Part shown: in pieces, positions 25,822 through 39,735 of the stretch | Layout of the letters: every line of letters begins with the position of its first letter | Position numbering within the stretch: position 1 is the stretch's first letter | Origin: Auanema rhodensis | Taxonomy: Eukaryota; Nematoda; Chromadorea; Rhabditida; Rhabditidae | Length of the DNA: 64,000 bases | Direction of reading: 5' to 3' | Assembly: GCA_964057225.1 (NCBI GenBank) | Contig: OZ059898.1 | Coordinates: 20,685,267 to 20,749,266, forward strand | Made by a program: the position numbers and the translations under genes | The notes under the pieces: generated by a model | The model's input: the letters and a program-made list of their open reading frames with translations, nothing else | Told to the model about the DNA's origin: nothing | Database searches by the model: none

Positions 25822-27053
25822 TAAAGAGATGCGGTTTTCAAAATTAGATTCCCCATGTCCATATTAGTCTAAAAACAAATTTTTATTGATATTGGTGCAT
25901 GGTAACCATGACTTTGAAATTTACGTGAACTTTAATTTATGCTAATTAAATGTACACGTGATGTGCACTTGGTATGTAACTCGCTTCACGTGAAAGATAA
26001 AGAGATGCGGTTTTCGAAATTAGATTCCCCATGTCCATATCAGTCTAAAAACAAATTTTTATTGATATTGGTTCATGGTAACCATGACTTTGAAATTTAC
26101 GTGAACTTTAATTTATGCTAATTAAATGTACACGTGATGTGCACTTGGTATGTAACTCGCTTCAAGTGAAAGATAAAGAGATGCGGTTTTCAAAATTAGA
26201 TTCCCCATGTCCATATTAGTCTAAAAACAAATTTTTATTGATATTGGTGCATGGTAACCATGACTTTGAAATTTACGTGAACTTTAATTTATGCTAATTA
26301 AATGTACACGTGATGTGCACTTGGTATGTAACTCGCTTCACGTGAAAGATAAAGAGATGCGGTTTTCAAAATTAGATTCCCCATGTCCATATTAGTCTAA
26401 AAACAAATTTTTATTGATATTGGTTCATGGTAACCATGACTTTGAAATTTACGTGAACTTTAATTTATGCTAATTAAATGTACACGTGATGTGCACTTGG
26501 TATGTAACTCGCTTCACGTGAAAGATAAAGAGATGCGGTTTTCGAAATTAGATTCCCCATGTCCATATTAGTCTAAAAACAAATTTTTATTGATATTGGT
26601 TCATGGTAACCATGACTTTGAAATTTACGTGAACTTTAATTTATGCTAATTAAATGTACACGTGATGTGCACTTGGTATGTAACTCGCTTCACGTGAAAG
26701 ATAAAGAGATGCGGTTTTCGAAATTAGATTCCCCATGTCGATATTAGTCTAAAAACAAATTTTTATTGATATTGGTTCATGGTAACCATGACTTTGAAAT
26801 TTACGTGAACTTTAATTTATGCTAATTAAATGTACACGTGATGTGCACTTGGTATGTAACTCGCTTCACGTGAAAGATGAAGAGATGCGGTTTTCAAAAT
26901 TAGATTCCCCATGTCCATATCAGTCTAAAAACAAATTTTTATTGATATTGGTTCATGGTAACCATGACTTTGAAATTTACGTGAACTTTAATTTATGCTA
27001 ATTAAATGTACACGTGATGTGCACTTGGTATGTAACTCGCTTCACGTGAAAGA

Positions 27054-27759
27054 TAAAGAGATGCGGTTTTCGAAATTAGATTCCCCATGTCCATATTAGT
27101 CTAAAAACAAATTTTTATATTGATATTGGTTCATGGTAACCATGACTTCGAAATTTACGTGAACTTTAATTTATGCTAATTAAATGTACACGTGATGTGC
27201 ACTTGGTATGTAACTCGCTTCACGTGAAAGATAAAGAGATGCGGTTTTCAAAATTAGATTCCCCATGTCCATATCAGTCTAAAAACAAATTTTTATTGAT
27301 ATTGGTTCATGGTAACCATGACTTTGAAATTTACGTGAACTTTAATTTATGCTAATTAAATGTACACGTGATGTGCACTTGGTATGTAACTCGCTTCACG
27401 TGAAAGATAAAGAGATGCGGTTTTCAAAATTAGATTCTTCATGTCCATATTAGTCTAAAAACAAATTTTTATTGATATTGGTTCATGGTAACCATGACTT
27501 TGAAATTTACGTGAACTTTAATTTATGCTAATTAAATGTACACGTGATGTGCACTTGGTATGTAACTCGCTTCACGTGAAAGATAAAGAGATGCGGTTTT
27601 CGAAATTAGATTCCCCATGTCCATATTAGTCTAAAAACAAATTTTTATTGATATTGGTTCATGGTAACCATGACTTTGAAATTTACGTGAACTTTAATTT
27701 ATGCTAATTAAATGTACACGTGATGTGCACTTGGTATGTAACTCGCTTCACGTGAAAGA
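27054..27759 (+). repeat. 706-bp module 'e-f-g-c', copy 2
   Basis: Same four unit types in the same order as 20360-21065: insertion unit 27054-27231, CAG unit, TTCTTCATG unit, TTTCGAAA unit. It follows a GATGAAG/CAG unit, as copies 1, 3 and 5 do. Confidence 0.85.
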
Positions 27760-28815
27760 TAAAGAGATGCGGTTTTCAAAATTAGATTCCCCATGTCCAT
27801 ATTAGTCTAAAAACAAATTTTTAATGATATTGGTTCATGGTAACCATGACTTTGAAATTTACGTGAACTTTAATTTATGCTAATTAAATGTACACGTGAT
27901 GTGCACTTGGTATGTAACTCGCTTCACGTGAAAGATAAAGAGATGCGGTTTTCGAAATTAGATTCCCCATGTCCATATTAGTCTAAAAACAAATTTTTAT
28001 TGATATTGGTTCATGGTAACCATGACTTTGAAATTTACGTGAACTTTAATTTATGCTAATTAAATGTACACGTGATGTGCACTTGGTATGTAACTCGCTT
28101 CACGTGAAAGATGAAGAGATGCGGTTTTCAAAATTAGATTCCCCATGTCCATATCAGTCTAAAAACAAATTTTTATTGATATTGGTTCATGGTAACCATG
28201 ACTTTGAAATTTACGTGAACTTTAATTTATGCTAATTAAATGTACACGTGATGTGCACTTGGTATGTAACTCGCTTCAAGTGAAAGATAAAGAGATGCGG
28301 TTTTCAAAATTAGATTCCCCATGTCCATATTAGTCTAAAAACAAATTTTTATTGATATTGGTGCATGGTAACCATGACTTTGAAATTTACGTGAACTTTA
28401 ATTTATGCTAATTAAATGTACACGTGATGTGCACTTGGTATGTAACTCGCTTCACGTGAAAGATAAAGAGATGCGGTTTTCAAAATTAGATTACCCATGT
28501 CCATATTAGTCTAAAAACAAATTTTTATTGATATTGGTGCATGGTAACCATGACTTTGAAATTTACGTGAACTTTAATTTATGCTAATTAAATGTACACG
28601 TGATGTGCACTTGGTATGTAACTCGCTTCACGTGAAAGATGAAGAGATGCGGTTTTCAAAATTAGATTCCCCATGTCCATATCAGTCTAAAAACAAATTT
28701 TTATTGATATTGGTTCATGGTAACCATGACTTTGAAATTTACGTGAACTTTAATTTATGCTAATTAAATGTACACGTGATGTGCACTTGGTATGTAACTC
28801 GCTTCACGTGAAAGA

Positions 28816-29521
28816 TAAAGAGATGCGGTTTTCGAAATTAGATTCCCCATGTCCATATTAGTCTAAAAACAAATTTTTATATTGATATTGGTTCATGGTA
28901 ACCATGACTTCGAAATTTACGTGAACTTTAATTTATGCTAATTAAATGTACACGTGATGTGCACTTGGTATGTAACTCGCTTCACGTGAAAGATAAAGAG
29001 ATGCGGTTTTCAAAATTAGATTCCCCATGTCCATATCAGTCTAAAAACAAATTTTTATTGATATTGGTTCATGGTAACCATGACTTTGAAATTTACGTGA
29101 ACTTTAATTTATGCTAATTAAATGTACACGTGATGTGCACTTGGTATGTAACTCGCTTCACGTGAAAGATAAAGAGATGCGGTTTTCAAAATTAGATTCT
29201 TCATGTCCATATTAGTCTAAAAACAAATTTTTATTGATATTGGTTCATGGTAACCATGACTTTGAAATTTACGTGAACTTTAATTTATGCTAATTAAATG
29301 TACACGTGATGTGCACTTGGTATGTAACTCGCTTCACGTGAAAGATAAAGAGATGCGGTTTTCGAAATTAGATTCCCCATGTCCATATTAGTCTAAAAAC
29401 AAATTTTTATTGATATTGGTTCATGGTAACCATGACTTTGAAATTTACGTGAACTTTAATTTATGCTAATTAAATGTACACGTGATGTGCACTTGGTATG
29501 TAACTCGCTTCACGTGAAAGA
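28816..29521 (+). repeat. 706-bp module 'e-f-g-c', copy 3
   Basis: Insertion unit 28816-28993, then CAG, TTCTTCATG and TTTCGAAA units. It lies 1762 bp from copy 2 (10 units plus the 2-bp insertion). Confidence 0.85.
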
Positions 29522-30225
29522 TAAAGAGATGCGGTTTTCGAAATTAGATTCCCCATGTCCATATTAGTCTAAAAACAAATTTTTATTGATATTGGTTCAT
29601 GGTAACCATGACTTTGAAATTTACGTGAACTTTAATTTATGCTAATTAAATGTACACGTGATGTGCACTTGGTATGTAACTCGCTTCACGTGAAAGATAA
29701 AGAGATGCGGTTTTCAAAATTAGATTCCCCATGTCCATATTAGTCTAAAAACAAATTTTTATTGATATTGGTTCATGGTAACCATGACTTTGAAATTTAC
29801 GTGAACTTTAATTTATGCTAATTAAATGTACACGTGATGTGCACTTGGTATGTAACTCGCTTCAAGTGAAAGATAAAGAGATGCGGTTTTCAAAATTAGA
29901 TTCCCCATGTCCATATTAGTCTAAAAACAAATTTTTATTGATATTGGTGCATGGTAACCATGACTTTGAAATTTACGTGAACTTTAATTTATGCTAATTA
30001 AATGTACACGTGATGTGCACTTGGTATGTAACTCGCTTCACGTGAAAGATAAAGAGATGCGGTTTTCAAAATTAGATTCCCCATGTCCATATTAGTCTAA
30101 AAACAAATTTTTATTGATATTGGTTCATGGTAACCATGACTTTGAAATTTACGTGAACTTTAATTCATGCTAATTAAATGTACACGTGATGTGCACTTGG
30201 TATGTAACTCGCTTCACGTGAAAGA

Positions 30226-32163
30226 TAAAGAGATGCGGTTTTCGAAATTAGATTCCCCATGTCCATATTAGTCTAAAAACAAATTTTTATATTGATATTG
30301 GTTCATGGTAACCATGACTTCGAAATTTACGTGAACTTTAATTTATGCTAATTAAATGTACACGTGATGTGCACTTGGTATGTAACTCGCTTCACGTGAA
30401 AGATAAAGAGATGCGGTTTTCAAAATTAGATTCCCCATGTCCATATCAGTCTAAAAACAAATTTTTATTGATATTGGTTCATGGTAACCATGACTTTGAA
30501 ATTTACGTGAACTTTAATTTATGCTAATTAAATGTACACGTGATGTGCACTTGGTATGTAACTCGCTTCACGTGAAAGATAAAGAGATGCGGTTTTCAAA
30601 ATTAGATTCTTCATGTCCATATTAGTCTAAAAACAAATTTTTATTGATATTGGTTCATGGTAACCATGACTTTGAAATTTACGTGAACTTTAATTTATGC
30701 TAATTAAATGTACACGTGATGTGCACTTGGTATGTAACTCGCTTCACGTGAAAGATAAAGAGATGCGGTTTTCGAAATTAGATTCCCCATGTCCATATTA
30801 GTCTAAAAACAATTTTTTATTGATATTGGTTCATGGTAACCATGACTTTGAAATTTACGTGAACTTTAATTTATGCTAATTAAATGTACACGTGATGTGC
30901 ACTTGGTATGTAACTCGCTTCACGTGAAAGATAAAGAGATGCGGTTTTCAAAATTAGATTCCCCATGTCCATATTAGTCTAAAAACAAATTTTTATTGAT
31001 ATTGGTTCATGGTAACCATGACTTTGAAATTTACGTGAACTTTAATTTATGCTAATTAAATGTACACGTGATGTGCACTTGGTATGTAACTCGCTTCAAG
31101 TGAAAGATAAAGAGATGCGGTTTTCAAAATTAGATTCCTCATGTCCATATTAGTCTAAAAACAAATTTTTATTGATATTGGTGCATGGTAACCATGACTT
31201 TGAAATTTACGTGAACTTTAATTTATGCTAATTAAATGTACACGTGATGTGCACTTGGTATGTAACTCGCTTCACGTGAAAGATAAAGAGATGCGGTTTT
31301 CAAAATTAGATTCCCCATGTCCATATTAGTCTAAAAACAAATTTTTATTGATATTGGTTCATGGTAACCATGACTTTGAAATTTACGTGAACTTTAATTT
31401 ATGCTAATTAAATGTACACGTGATGTGCACTTGGTATGTAACTCGCTTCACGTGAAAGATAAAGAGATGCAGTTTTCAAAATTAGATTCCCCATGTCCAT
31501 ATTAGTCTAAAAACAAATTTTTATTGATATTGGTTCATGGTAACCATGACTTTGAAATTTACGTGAACTTTAATTTATGCTAATTAAATGTACACGTGAT
31601 GTGCACTTGGTATGTAACTCGCTTCACGTGAAAGATAAAGAGATGCGGTTTTCAAAATTAGATTCCCCATGTCCATATTAGTCTAAAAACAAATTTTTAT
31701 TGATATTGATTCATGGTAACCATGACTTTGAAATTTACGTGAACTTTAATTTATGCTAATTAAATGTACACGTGATGTGCACTTGGTATGTAACTCGCTT
31801 CACGTGAAAGATAAAGAGATGCGGTTTTCAAAATTAGATTCCCCATGTCCATATTAGTCTAAAAACAAATTTTTATTGATATTGGTTCATGGTAACCATG
31901 ACTTTGAAATTTACGTGAACTTTAATTTATGCTAATTAAATGTACACGTGATGTGCACTTGGTATGTAACTCGCTTCACGTGAAAGATAAAGAGATGCGG
32001 TTTTTGAAATTAGATTCCCCATGTCCATATTAGTCTAAAAACAAATTTTTATTGATATTGGTTCATGGTAACCATGACTTTGAAATTTACGTGAACTTTA
32101 ATTTATGCTAATTAAATGTACACGTGATGTGCACTTGGTATGTAACTCGCTTCACGTGAAAGA
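30226..32163 (+). repeat. 11-unit block of region B, first copy (includes e-f-g-c copy 4)
   Basis: The order is e, f, g, c, a unit ending in CAAGTG, a GTGCATGG unit, three majority-like units with the ATTGATTCATGG unit last, a majority unit, and a TTTTTGAAAT unit. The order recurs from 33574. Private changes here include AACAATTTTTT near 30811, TTCCTCATG near 31136 and GCAGTTTTC near 31470. Confidence 0.8.
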
Positions 32164-32339
32164 TGAAGAGATGCGGTTTTCAAAATTAGATTCCCCATGT
32201 CCATATCAGTCTAAAAACAAATTTTTATTGATATTGGTTCATGGTAACCATGACTTTGAAATTTACGTGAACTTTAATTTATGCTAATTAAATGTACACG
32301 TGATGTGCACTTGGTATGTAACTCGCTTCACGTGAAAGA

Positions 32340-33045
32340 TAAAGAGATGCGGTTTCCGAAATTAGATTCCCCATGTCCATATTAGTCTAAAAACAAATTT
32401 TTATATTGATATTGGTTCATGGTAACCATGACTTCGAAATTTACGTGAACTTTAATTTATGCTAATTAAATGTACACGTGATGTGCACTTGGTATGTAAC
32501 TCGCTTCACGTGAAAGATAAAGAGATGCGGTTTTCAAAATTAGATTCCCCATGTCCATATCAGTCTAAAAACAAATTTTTATTGATATTGGTTCATGGTA
32601 ACCATGACTTTGAAATTTACGTGAACTTTAATTTATGCTAATTAAATGTACACGTGATGTGCACTTGGTATGTAACTCGCTTCACGTGAAAGATAAAGAG
32701 ATGCGGTTTTCAAAATTAGATTCTTCATGTCCATATTAGTCTAAAAACAAATTTTTATTGATATTGGTTCATGGTAACCATGACTTTGAAATTTACGTGA
32801 ACTTTAATTTATGCTAATTAAATGTACACGTGATGTGCACTTGGTATGTAACTCGCTTCACGTGAAAGATAAAGAGATGCGGTTTTCGAAATTAGATTCC
32901 CCATGTCCATATTAGTCTAAAAACAAATTTTTATTGATATTGGTTCATGGTAACCATGACTTTGAAATTTACGTGAACTTTAATTTATGCTAATTAAATG
33001 TACACGTGATGTGCACTTGGTATGTAACTCGCTTCACGTGAAAGA
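32340..33045 (+). repeat. 706-bp module 'e-f-g-c', copy 5
   Basis: Insertion unit 32340-32517 with TTCCGAAA, then CAG, TTCTTCATG and TTTCGAAA units. It lies 1234 bp before copy 6 and shares the TTCCGAAA change with it, so these two are closest relatives. Confidence 0.85.
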
Positions 33046-33573
33046 TAAAGAGATGCGGTTTTCAAAATTAGATTCCCCATGTCCATATTAGTCTAAAAAC
33101 AAATTTTTATTGATATTGGTTCATGGTAACCATGACTTTGAAATTTACGTGAACTTTAATTTATGCTAATTAAATGTACACGTGATGTGCACTTGGTATG
33201 TAACTCGCTTCACGTGAAAGATAAAGAGATGCGGTTTTTGAAATTAGATTCCCCATGTCCATATTAGTCTAAAAACAAATTTTTATTGATATTGGTTCAT
33301 GGTAACCATGACTTTGAAATTTACGTGAACTTTAATTTATGCTAATTAAATGTACACGTGATGTGCACTTGGTATGTAACTCGCTTCACGTGAAAGATGA
33401 AGAGATGCGGTTTTCAAAATTAGATTCCCCATGTCCATATCAGTCTAAAAACAAATTTTTATTGATATTGGTTCATGGTAACCATGACTTTGAAATTTAC
33501 GTGAACTTTAATTTATGCTAATTAAATGTACACGTGATGTGCACTTGGTATGTAACTCGCTTCACGTGAAAGA

Positions 33574-35511
33574 TAAAGAGATGCGGTTTCCGAAATTAGA
33601 TTCCCCATGTCCATATTAGTCTAAAAACAAATTTTTATATTGATATTGGTTCATGGTAACCATGACTTCGAAATTTACGTGAACTTTAATTTATGCTAAT
33701 TAAATGTACACGTGATGTGCACTTGGTAGGTAACTCGCTTCACGTGAAAGATAAAGAGATGCGGTTTTCAAAATTAGATTCCCCATGTCCATATTAGTCT
33801 AAAAACAAATTTTTATTGATATTGGTTCATGGTAACCATGACTTTGAAATTTACGTGAACTTTAATTTATGCTAATTAAATGTACACGTGATGTGCACTT
33901 GGTATGTAACTCGCTTCACGTGAAAGATAAAGAGATGCGGTTTTCAAAATTAGATTCTTCATGTCCATATTAGTCTAAAAACAAATTTTTATTGATATTG
34001 GTTCATGGTAACCATGACTTTGAAATTTACGTGAACTTTAATTTATGCTAATTAAATGTACACGTGATGTGCACTTGGTATGTAACTCGCTTCACGTGAA
34101 AGATAAAGAGATGCGGTTTTCGAAATTAGATTCCCCATGTCCATATTAGTCTAAAAACAAATTTTTATTGATATTGGTTCATGGTAACCATGACTTTGAA
34201 ATTTACGTGAACTTTAATTTATGCTAATTAAATGTACACGTGATGTGCACTTGGTATGTAACTCGCTTCACGTGAAAGATAAAGAGATGCGGTTTTCAAA
34301 ATTAGATTCCCCATGTCCATATTAGTCTAAAAACAAATTTTTATTGATATTGGTTCATGGTAACCATGACTTTGAAATTTACGTGAACTTTAATTTATGC
34401 TAATTAAATGTACACGTGATGTGCACTTGGTATGTAACTCGCTTCAAGTGAAAGATAAAGAGATGCGGTTTTCAAAATTAGATTCCCCATGTCCATATTA
34501 GTCTAAAAACAAATTTTTATTGATATTGGTGCATGGTAACCATGACTTTGAAATTTACGTGAACTTTAATTTATGCTAATTAAATGTACACGTGATGTGC
34601 ACTTGGTATGTAACTCGCTTCACGTGAAAGATAAAGAGATGCGGTTTTCAAAATTAGATTCCCCATGTCCATATTAGTCTAAAAACAAATTTTTATTGAT
34701 ATTGGTTCATGGTAACCATGACTTTGAAATTTACGTGAACTTTAATTTATGCTAATTAAATGTACACGTGATGTGCACTTGGTATGTAACTCGCTTCACG
34801 TGAAAGATAAAGAGATGCGGTTTTCAAAATTAGATTCCCCATGTCCATATTAGTCTAAAAACAAATTTTTATTGATATTGGTTCATGGTAACCATGACTT
34901 TGAAATTTACGTGAACTTTAATTTATGCTAATTAAATGTACACGTGATGTGCACTTGGTATGTAACTCGCTTCACGTGAAAGATAAAGAGATGCGGTTTT
35001 CAAAATTAGATTCCCCATGTCCATATTAGTCTAAAAACAAATTTTTATTGATATTGATTCATGGTAACCATGACTTTGAAATTTACGTGAACTTTAATTT
35101 ATGCTAATTAAATGTACACGTGATGTGCACTTGGTATGTAACTCGCTTCACGTGAAAGATAAAGAGATGCGGTTTTCAAAATTAGATTCCCCATGTCCAT
35201 ATTAGTCTAAAAACAAATTTTTATTGATATTGGTTCATGGTAACCATGACTTTGAAATTTACGTGAACTTTAATTTATGCTAATTAAATGTACACGTGAT
35301 GTGCACTTGGTATGTAACTCGCTTCACGTGAAAGATAAAGAGATGCGGTTTTTGAAATTAGATTCCCCATGTCCATATTAGTCTAAAAACAAATTTTTAT
35401 TGATATTGGTTCATGGTAACCATGACTTTGAAATTTACGTGAACTTTAATTTATGCTAATTAAATGTACACGTGATGTGCACTTGGTATGTAACTCGCTT
35501 CACGTGAAAGA
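33574..35511 (+). repeat. 11-unit block of region B, second copy (includes e-f-g-c copy 6)
   Basis: Same order and length (1938 bp) as 30226-32163, offset 3348 bp, which is 19 units plus two 2-bp insertions. The e unit has TTCCGAAA, shared with 32340. The f unit has lost the CAG variant and reads TAG again, which ends the CAG series in the window. GGTAGG near 33727 is private. Confidence 0.82.
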
Positions 35512-37975
35512 TAAAGAGATGCGGTTTTCAAAATTAGATTCCCCATGTCCATATTAGTCTAAAAACGAATTTTTATTGATATTGGTTCATGGTAACCATG
35601 ACTTTGAAATTTACGTGAACTTTAATTTATGCTAATTAAATGTACACGTGATGTGCACTTGGTATGTAACTCGCTTCACGTGAAAGATAAAGAGATGCGG
35701 TTTTCGAAATTAGATTCCCCATGTCCATATTAGTCTAAAAACAAATTTTTATTGATATTGGTTCATGGTAACCATGACTTTGAAATTTACGTGAACTTTA
35801 ATTTATGCTAATTAAATGTACACGTGATGTGCACTTGGTATGTAACTCGCTTCACGTGAAAGATAAAGAGATGCGGTTTTCGAAATTAGATTCCCCATGT
35901 CCATATTAGTCTAAAAACAAATTTTTATTGATATTGGTTCATGGTAACCATGACTTTGAAATTTACGTGAACTTTAATTTATGCTAATTAAATGTGCACG
36001 TGATGTGCACTTGGTATGTAACTCGCTTCACGTGAAAGATAAAGAGATGCGGTTTTCAAAATTAGATTCCCCATGTCCATATTAGTCTAAAAACAATTTT
36101 TTATTGATATTGGTTCATGGTAACCATGACTTTGAAATTTACGTGAACTTTAATTTATGCTAATTAAATGTACACGTGATGTGCACTTGGTATGTAACTC
36201 GCTTCACGTGAAAGATAAAGAGATGCGGTTTTCAAAATTAGATTCCCCATGTCCATATTAGTCTAAAAACAAATTTTTATTGATATTGGTGCATGGTAAC
36301 CATAACTTTGAAATTTACGTGAACTTTAATTTATGCTAATTAAATGTACACGTGATGTGCACTTGGTATGTAACTCGCTTCACGTGAAAGATAAAGAGAT
36401 GCGGTTTTCAAAATTAGATTCCCCATGTCCATATTAGTCTAAAAACAAATTTTTATTGATATTGGTGCATGGTAACCATGACTTTGAAATTTACGTGAAC
36501 TTTAATTTATGCTAATTAAATGTACACGTGATGTGCACTTGGTATGTAACTCGCTTCACGTGAAAGATAAAGAGATGCGGTTTACAAAATTAGATTCCCC
36601 ATGTCCATATTAGTCTAAAAACAAATTTTTATTGATATTGGTGCATGGTAACCATGACTTTGAAATTTACGTGAACTTTAATTTATGCTAATTAAATGTA
36701 CACGTGATGTGCACTTGGTATGTAACTCGCTTCACGTGAAAGATAAAGAGATGCGGTTTTCAAAATTAGATTCCCCATGTCCATATTAGTCTAAAAACAA
36801 ATTTTTATTGATATTGGTGCATGGTAACCATGACTTTGAAATTTACGTGAACTTTAATTTATGCTAATTAAATGTACACGTGATGTGCACTTGGTATGTA
36901 ACTCGCTTCACGTAAAAGATAAAGAGATGCGGTTTTCAAAATTAGATTTCCCATGTCCATATTAGTCTAAAAACAAATTTTTATTGATATTGGTTCATGG
37001 TAACCATGACTTTGAAATTTACGTGAACTTTAATTTATGCTAATTAAATGTACACGTGATGTGCTCTTGGTATGTAACTCGCTTCACGTGAAAGAAAAAG
37101 AGATGCGGTTTTCAAAATTAGATTCCCCATGTCCATATTAGTCTAAAAACAAATGTTTATTGATATTGGTGCATGGTAACCATGACTTTGAAATTTACGT
37201 GAACTTTAATTTATGCTAATTAAATGTACACGTGATGTGCACTTGGTATGTAACTCGCTTCACGTGAAAGATAAAGAGATGCGGTTTTCGAAATTAGATT
37301 CCCCATGTCCATATTAGTCTAAAAACAAATTTTTATTGATATTGGTTCATGGTAACCATGACTTTGAAATTTACGTGAACTTTAATTTATGCTAATTAAA
37401 TGTACACGTGATGTGCTCTTGGTATGTAACTCGCTTCACGTGAAAGATAAAGAGATGCGGTTTTCAAAATTAGATTCCCCATGTCCATATTAGTCTAAAA
37501 ACGAATTTTTATTGATATTGGTTCATGGTAACCATGACTTTGAAATTTACGTGAACTTTAATTTATGCTAATTAAATGTACACGTGATGTGCACTTGGTA
37601 TGTAACTCGCTTCACGTGAAAGATAAAGAGATGCGGTTTTCAAAATTAGATTCCCCATGTCCATATTAGTCTAAAAACAAATTTTTATTGATATTGGTGC
37701 ATGGTAACCATGACTTTGAAATTTACGTGAACTTTAATTTATGCTAATTAAATGTACACGTGATGTGCACTTGGTATGTAACTCGCTTCACGTGAAAGAT
37801 AAAGAGATGCGGTTTTCAAAATTAGATTCCCCATGTCCATATTAGTCTAAAAACAAATTTTTATTGATATTGGTGCATGGTAACCATGACTTTGAAATTT
37901 ACGTGAACTTTAATTTATGCTAATTAAATGTACACGTGATGTGCACTTGGTATGTAACTCGCTTCACGTGAAAGA

Positions 37976-39207
37976 TAAAGAGATGCGGTTTTCAAAATTA
38001 GATTCCCCATGTCCATATTAGTCTAAAAACGAATTTTTATTGATATTGGTTCATGGTAACCATGACTTTGAAATTTACGTGAACTTTAATTTATGCTAAT
38101 TAAATGTACACGTGATGTGCACTTGGTATGTAACTCGCTTCACGTGAAAGATAAAGAGATGCGGTTCTCAAAATTAGATTCCCCATGTCCATATTAGTCT
38201 AAAAACAAATTTTTATTGATATTGGTGCATGGTAACCATGACTTTGAAATTTACGTGAACTTTAATTAATGCTAATTAAATGTACACGTGATGTGCACTT
38301 GGTATGTAACTCGCTTCACGTGAAAGATAAAGAGATGCGGTTTTCAAAATTAGATTCCCCATGTCCATATTAGTCTAAAAACAAATTTTTATTGATATTG
38401 GTGCATGGTAACCATGACTTTGAAATTTACGTGAACTTTAATTTATGCTAATTAAATGTACACGTGATGTGCACTTGGTATGTAACTCGCTTCACGTGAA
38501 AGATAGAGAGATGCGGTTTTCAAAATTAGATTCCCCATGACCATATTAGTCTAAAAACAAATTTTTATTGATTTTGGTGCATGGTAACCATGACTTTGAA
38601 ATTTACGTGAACTTTAATTTATGCTAATTAAATGTACACGTGATGTGCACTTGGTATGTAACTCGCTTCACGTGAAAGATAAAGAGATGCGGTTTTCAAA
38701 ATTAGATTCCCCATGTCCATATTAGTCTAAAAACAAATTTTTATTGATATTGGTGCATGGTAACCATGACTTTGAAATTTACGTGAACTTTAATTTATGC
38801 TAATTAAATGTACACGTGATGTGCACTTGGTATGTAACTCGCTTCACGTAAAAGATAAAGAGATGCGGTTTTTAAAATCAGATTCCCCATGCCCATATTA
38901 GTCTAAAAACAAATTTTTATTGATATTGGTGCATGGTAACCATGACTTTGAAATTTACGTGAACTTTAATTTATGCTAATTAAATGTACACGTGATGTGC
39001 ACTTGGTATGTAACTCGCTTCACGTGAAAGATAAAGAGATGCGGTTTTCAAAATTAGATTCCCCATTTCCATATTAGTCTAAAAACAAATTTTTACTGAT
39101 ATTGGTTCATGGTAACCATGACTTTGAAATTTACGTGAACTTTAATTTATGCTAATTAAATGTACACGTGATGTGCACTTGGTATGTAACTCGCTTCACG
39201 TGAAAGA
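37976..39207 (+). repeat. Module P, copy 1 (7 units, 1232 bp)
   Basis: Unit order: AAACGAATTT; GGTTCTCAAAA; GTGCATGG; ATTGATTTTGG; GTGCATGG ending in CGTAAAAG; AAATCAG with ATGCCC; TTTTACTGAT. This seven-unit order recurs at 39736, 43960, 47832, 49592 and 53640. Confidence 0.86.
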
Positions 39208-39735
39208 TAAAGAGATGCGGTTTTCAAAATTAGATTCCCCATGTCCATATTAGTCTAAAAACAAATTTTTATTGATATTGGTGCATGGTAACCATGACTT
39301 TGAAATTTACGTGAACTTTAATTTATGCTAATTAAATGTACACGTGATGTGCACTTGGTATGTAACTCGCTTCACGTGAAAGATAAAGAGATGCGGTTTT
39401 CAAAATTAGATTCCCCATGTCCATATTAGTCTAAAAACAAATTTTTATTGATATTGGTGCATGGTAACCATGACTTTGAAATTTACGTGAACTTTAATTT
39501 ATGCTAATTAAATGTACACGTGATGTGCACTTGGTATGTAACTCGCTTCACGTGAAAGATAAAGAGATGCGGTTTTCAAAATTAGATTCCCCATGTCCAT
39601 ATTAGTCTAAAAACAAATTTTTATTGATATTGGTGCATGGTAACCATGACTTTGAAATTTACGTGAACTTTAATTTATGCTAATTAAATGTACACGTGAT
39701 GTGCACTTGGTATGTAACTCGCTTCACGTGAAAGA

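Larger units (their letters stand above)
19347..33441 (+). other. Span of the T44C (CAG) variant units
   Basis: Twenty-two units within this span read TCAGTC in place of TTAGTC. The change removes an in-frame TAG and so creates a 60-codon open frame from the ATG at unit position 118 across the next unit. Spacings between CAG units are 352, 528, 704, 880, 1056 or 1760 bp, or such multiples plus 2. The variant marks a lineage spread by block amplification; it is not evidence for a gene. Confidence 0.8.
18424..36215 (+). repeat. Region B: units marked by CAG at 44-46, CAAGTG and a 2-bp insertion
   Basis: This stretch holds 101 units. T44C turns TTAG into TCAG in 22 units between 19347 and 33441 and is seen nowhere else in the window. 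Eight units carry an extra TA after the T-tract together with GACTTCGAAA. Fifteen units end in CAAGTGAAAG instead of CACGTGAAAG, and each is followed by a unit with GTGCATGG. The types are arranged in recurrent blocks of 3, 4, 5 and 11 units. The right boundary is where GTGCATGG units become the majority and is approximate. Confidence 0.85.

Noticed and set aside
19245-33521. 22 near-identical 60-codon open frames, suggesting a tandem gene family
   Set aside because: All depend on the single T44C change in satellite units. The frame ends inside the next unit, the 7-base overlap with its own start is a consequence of the 176-bp period, and the products differ only by satellite variants.
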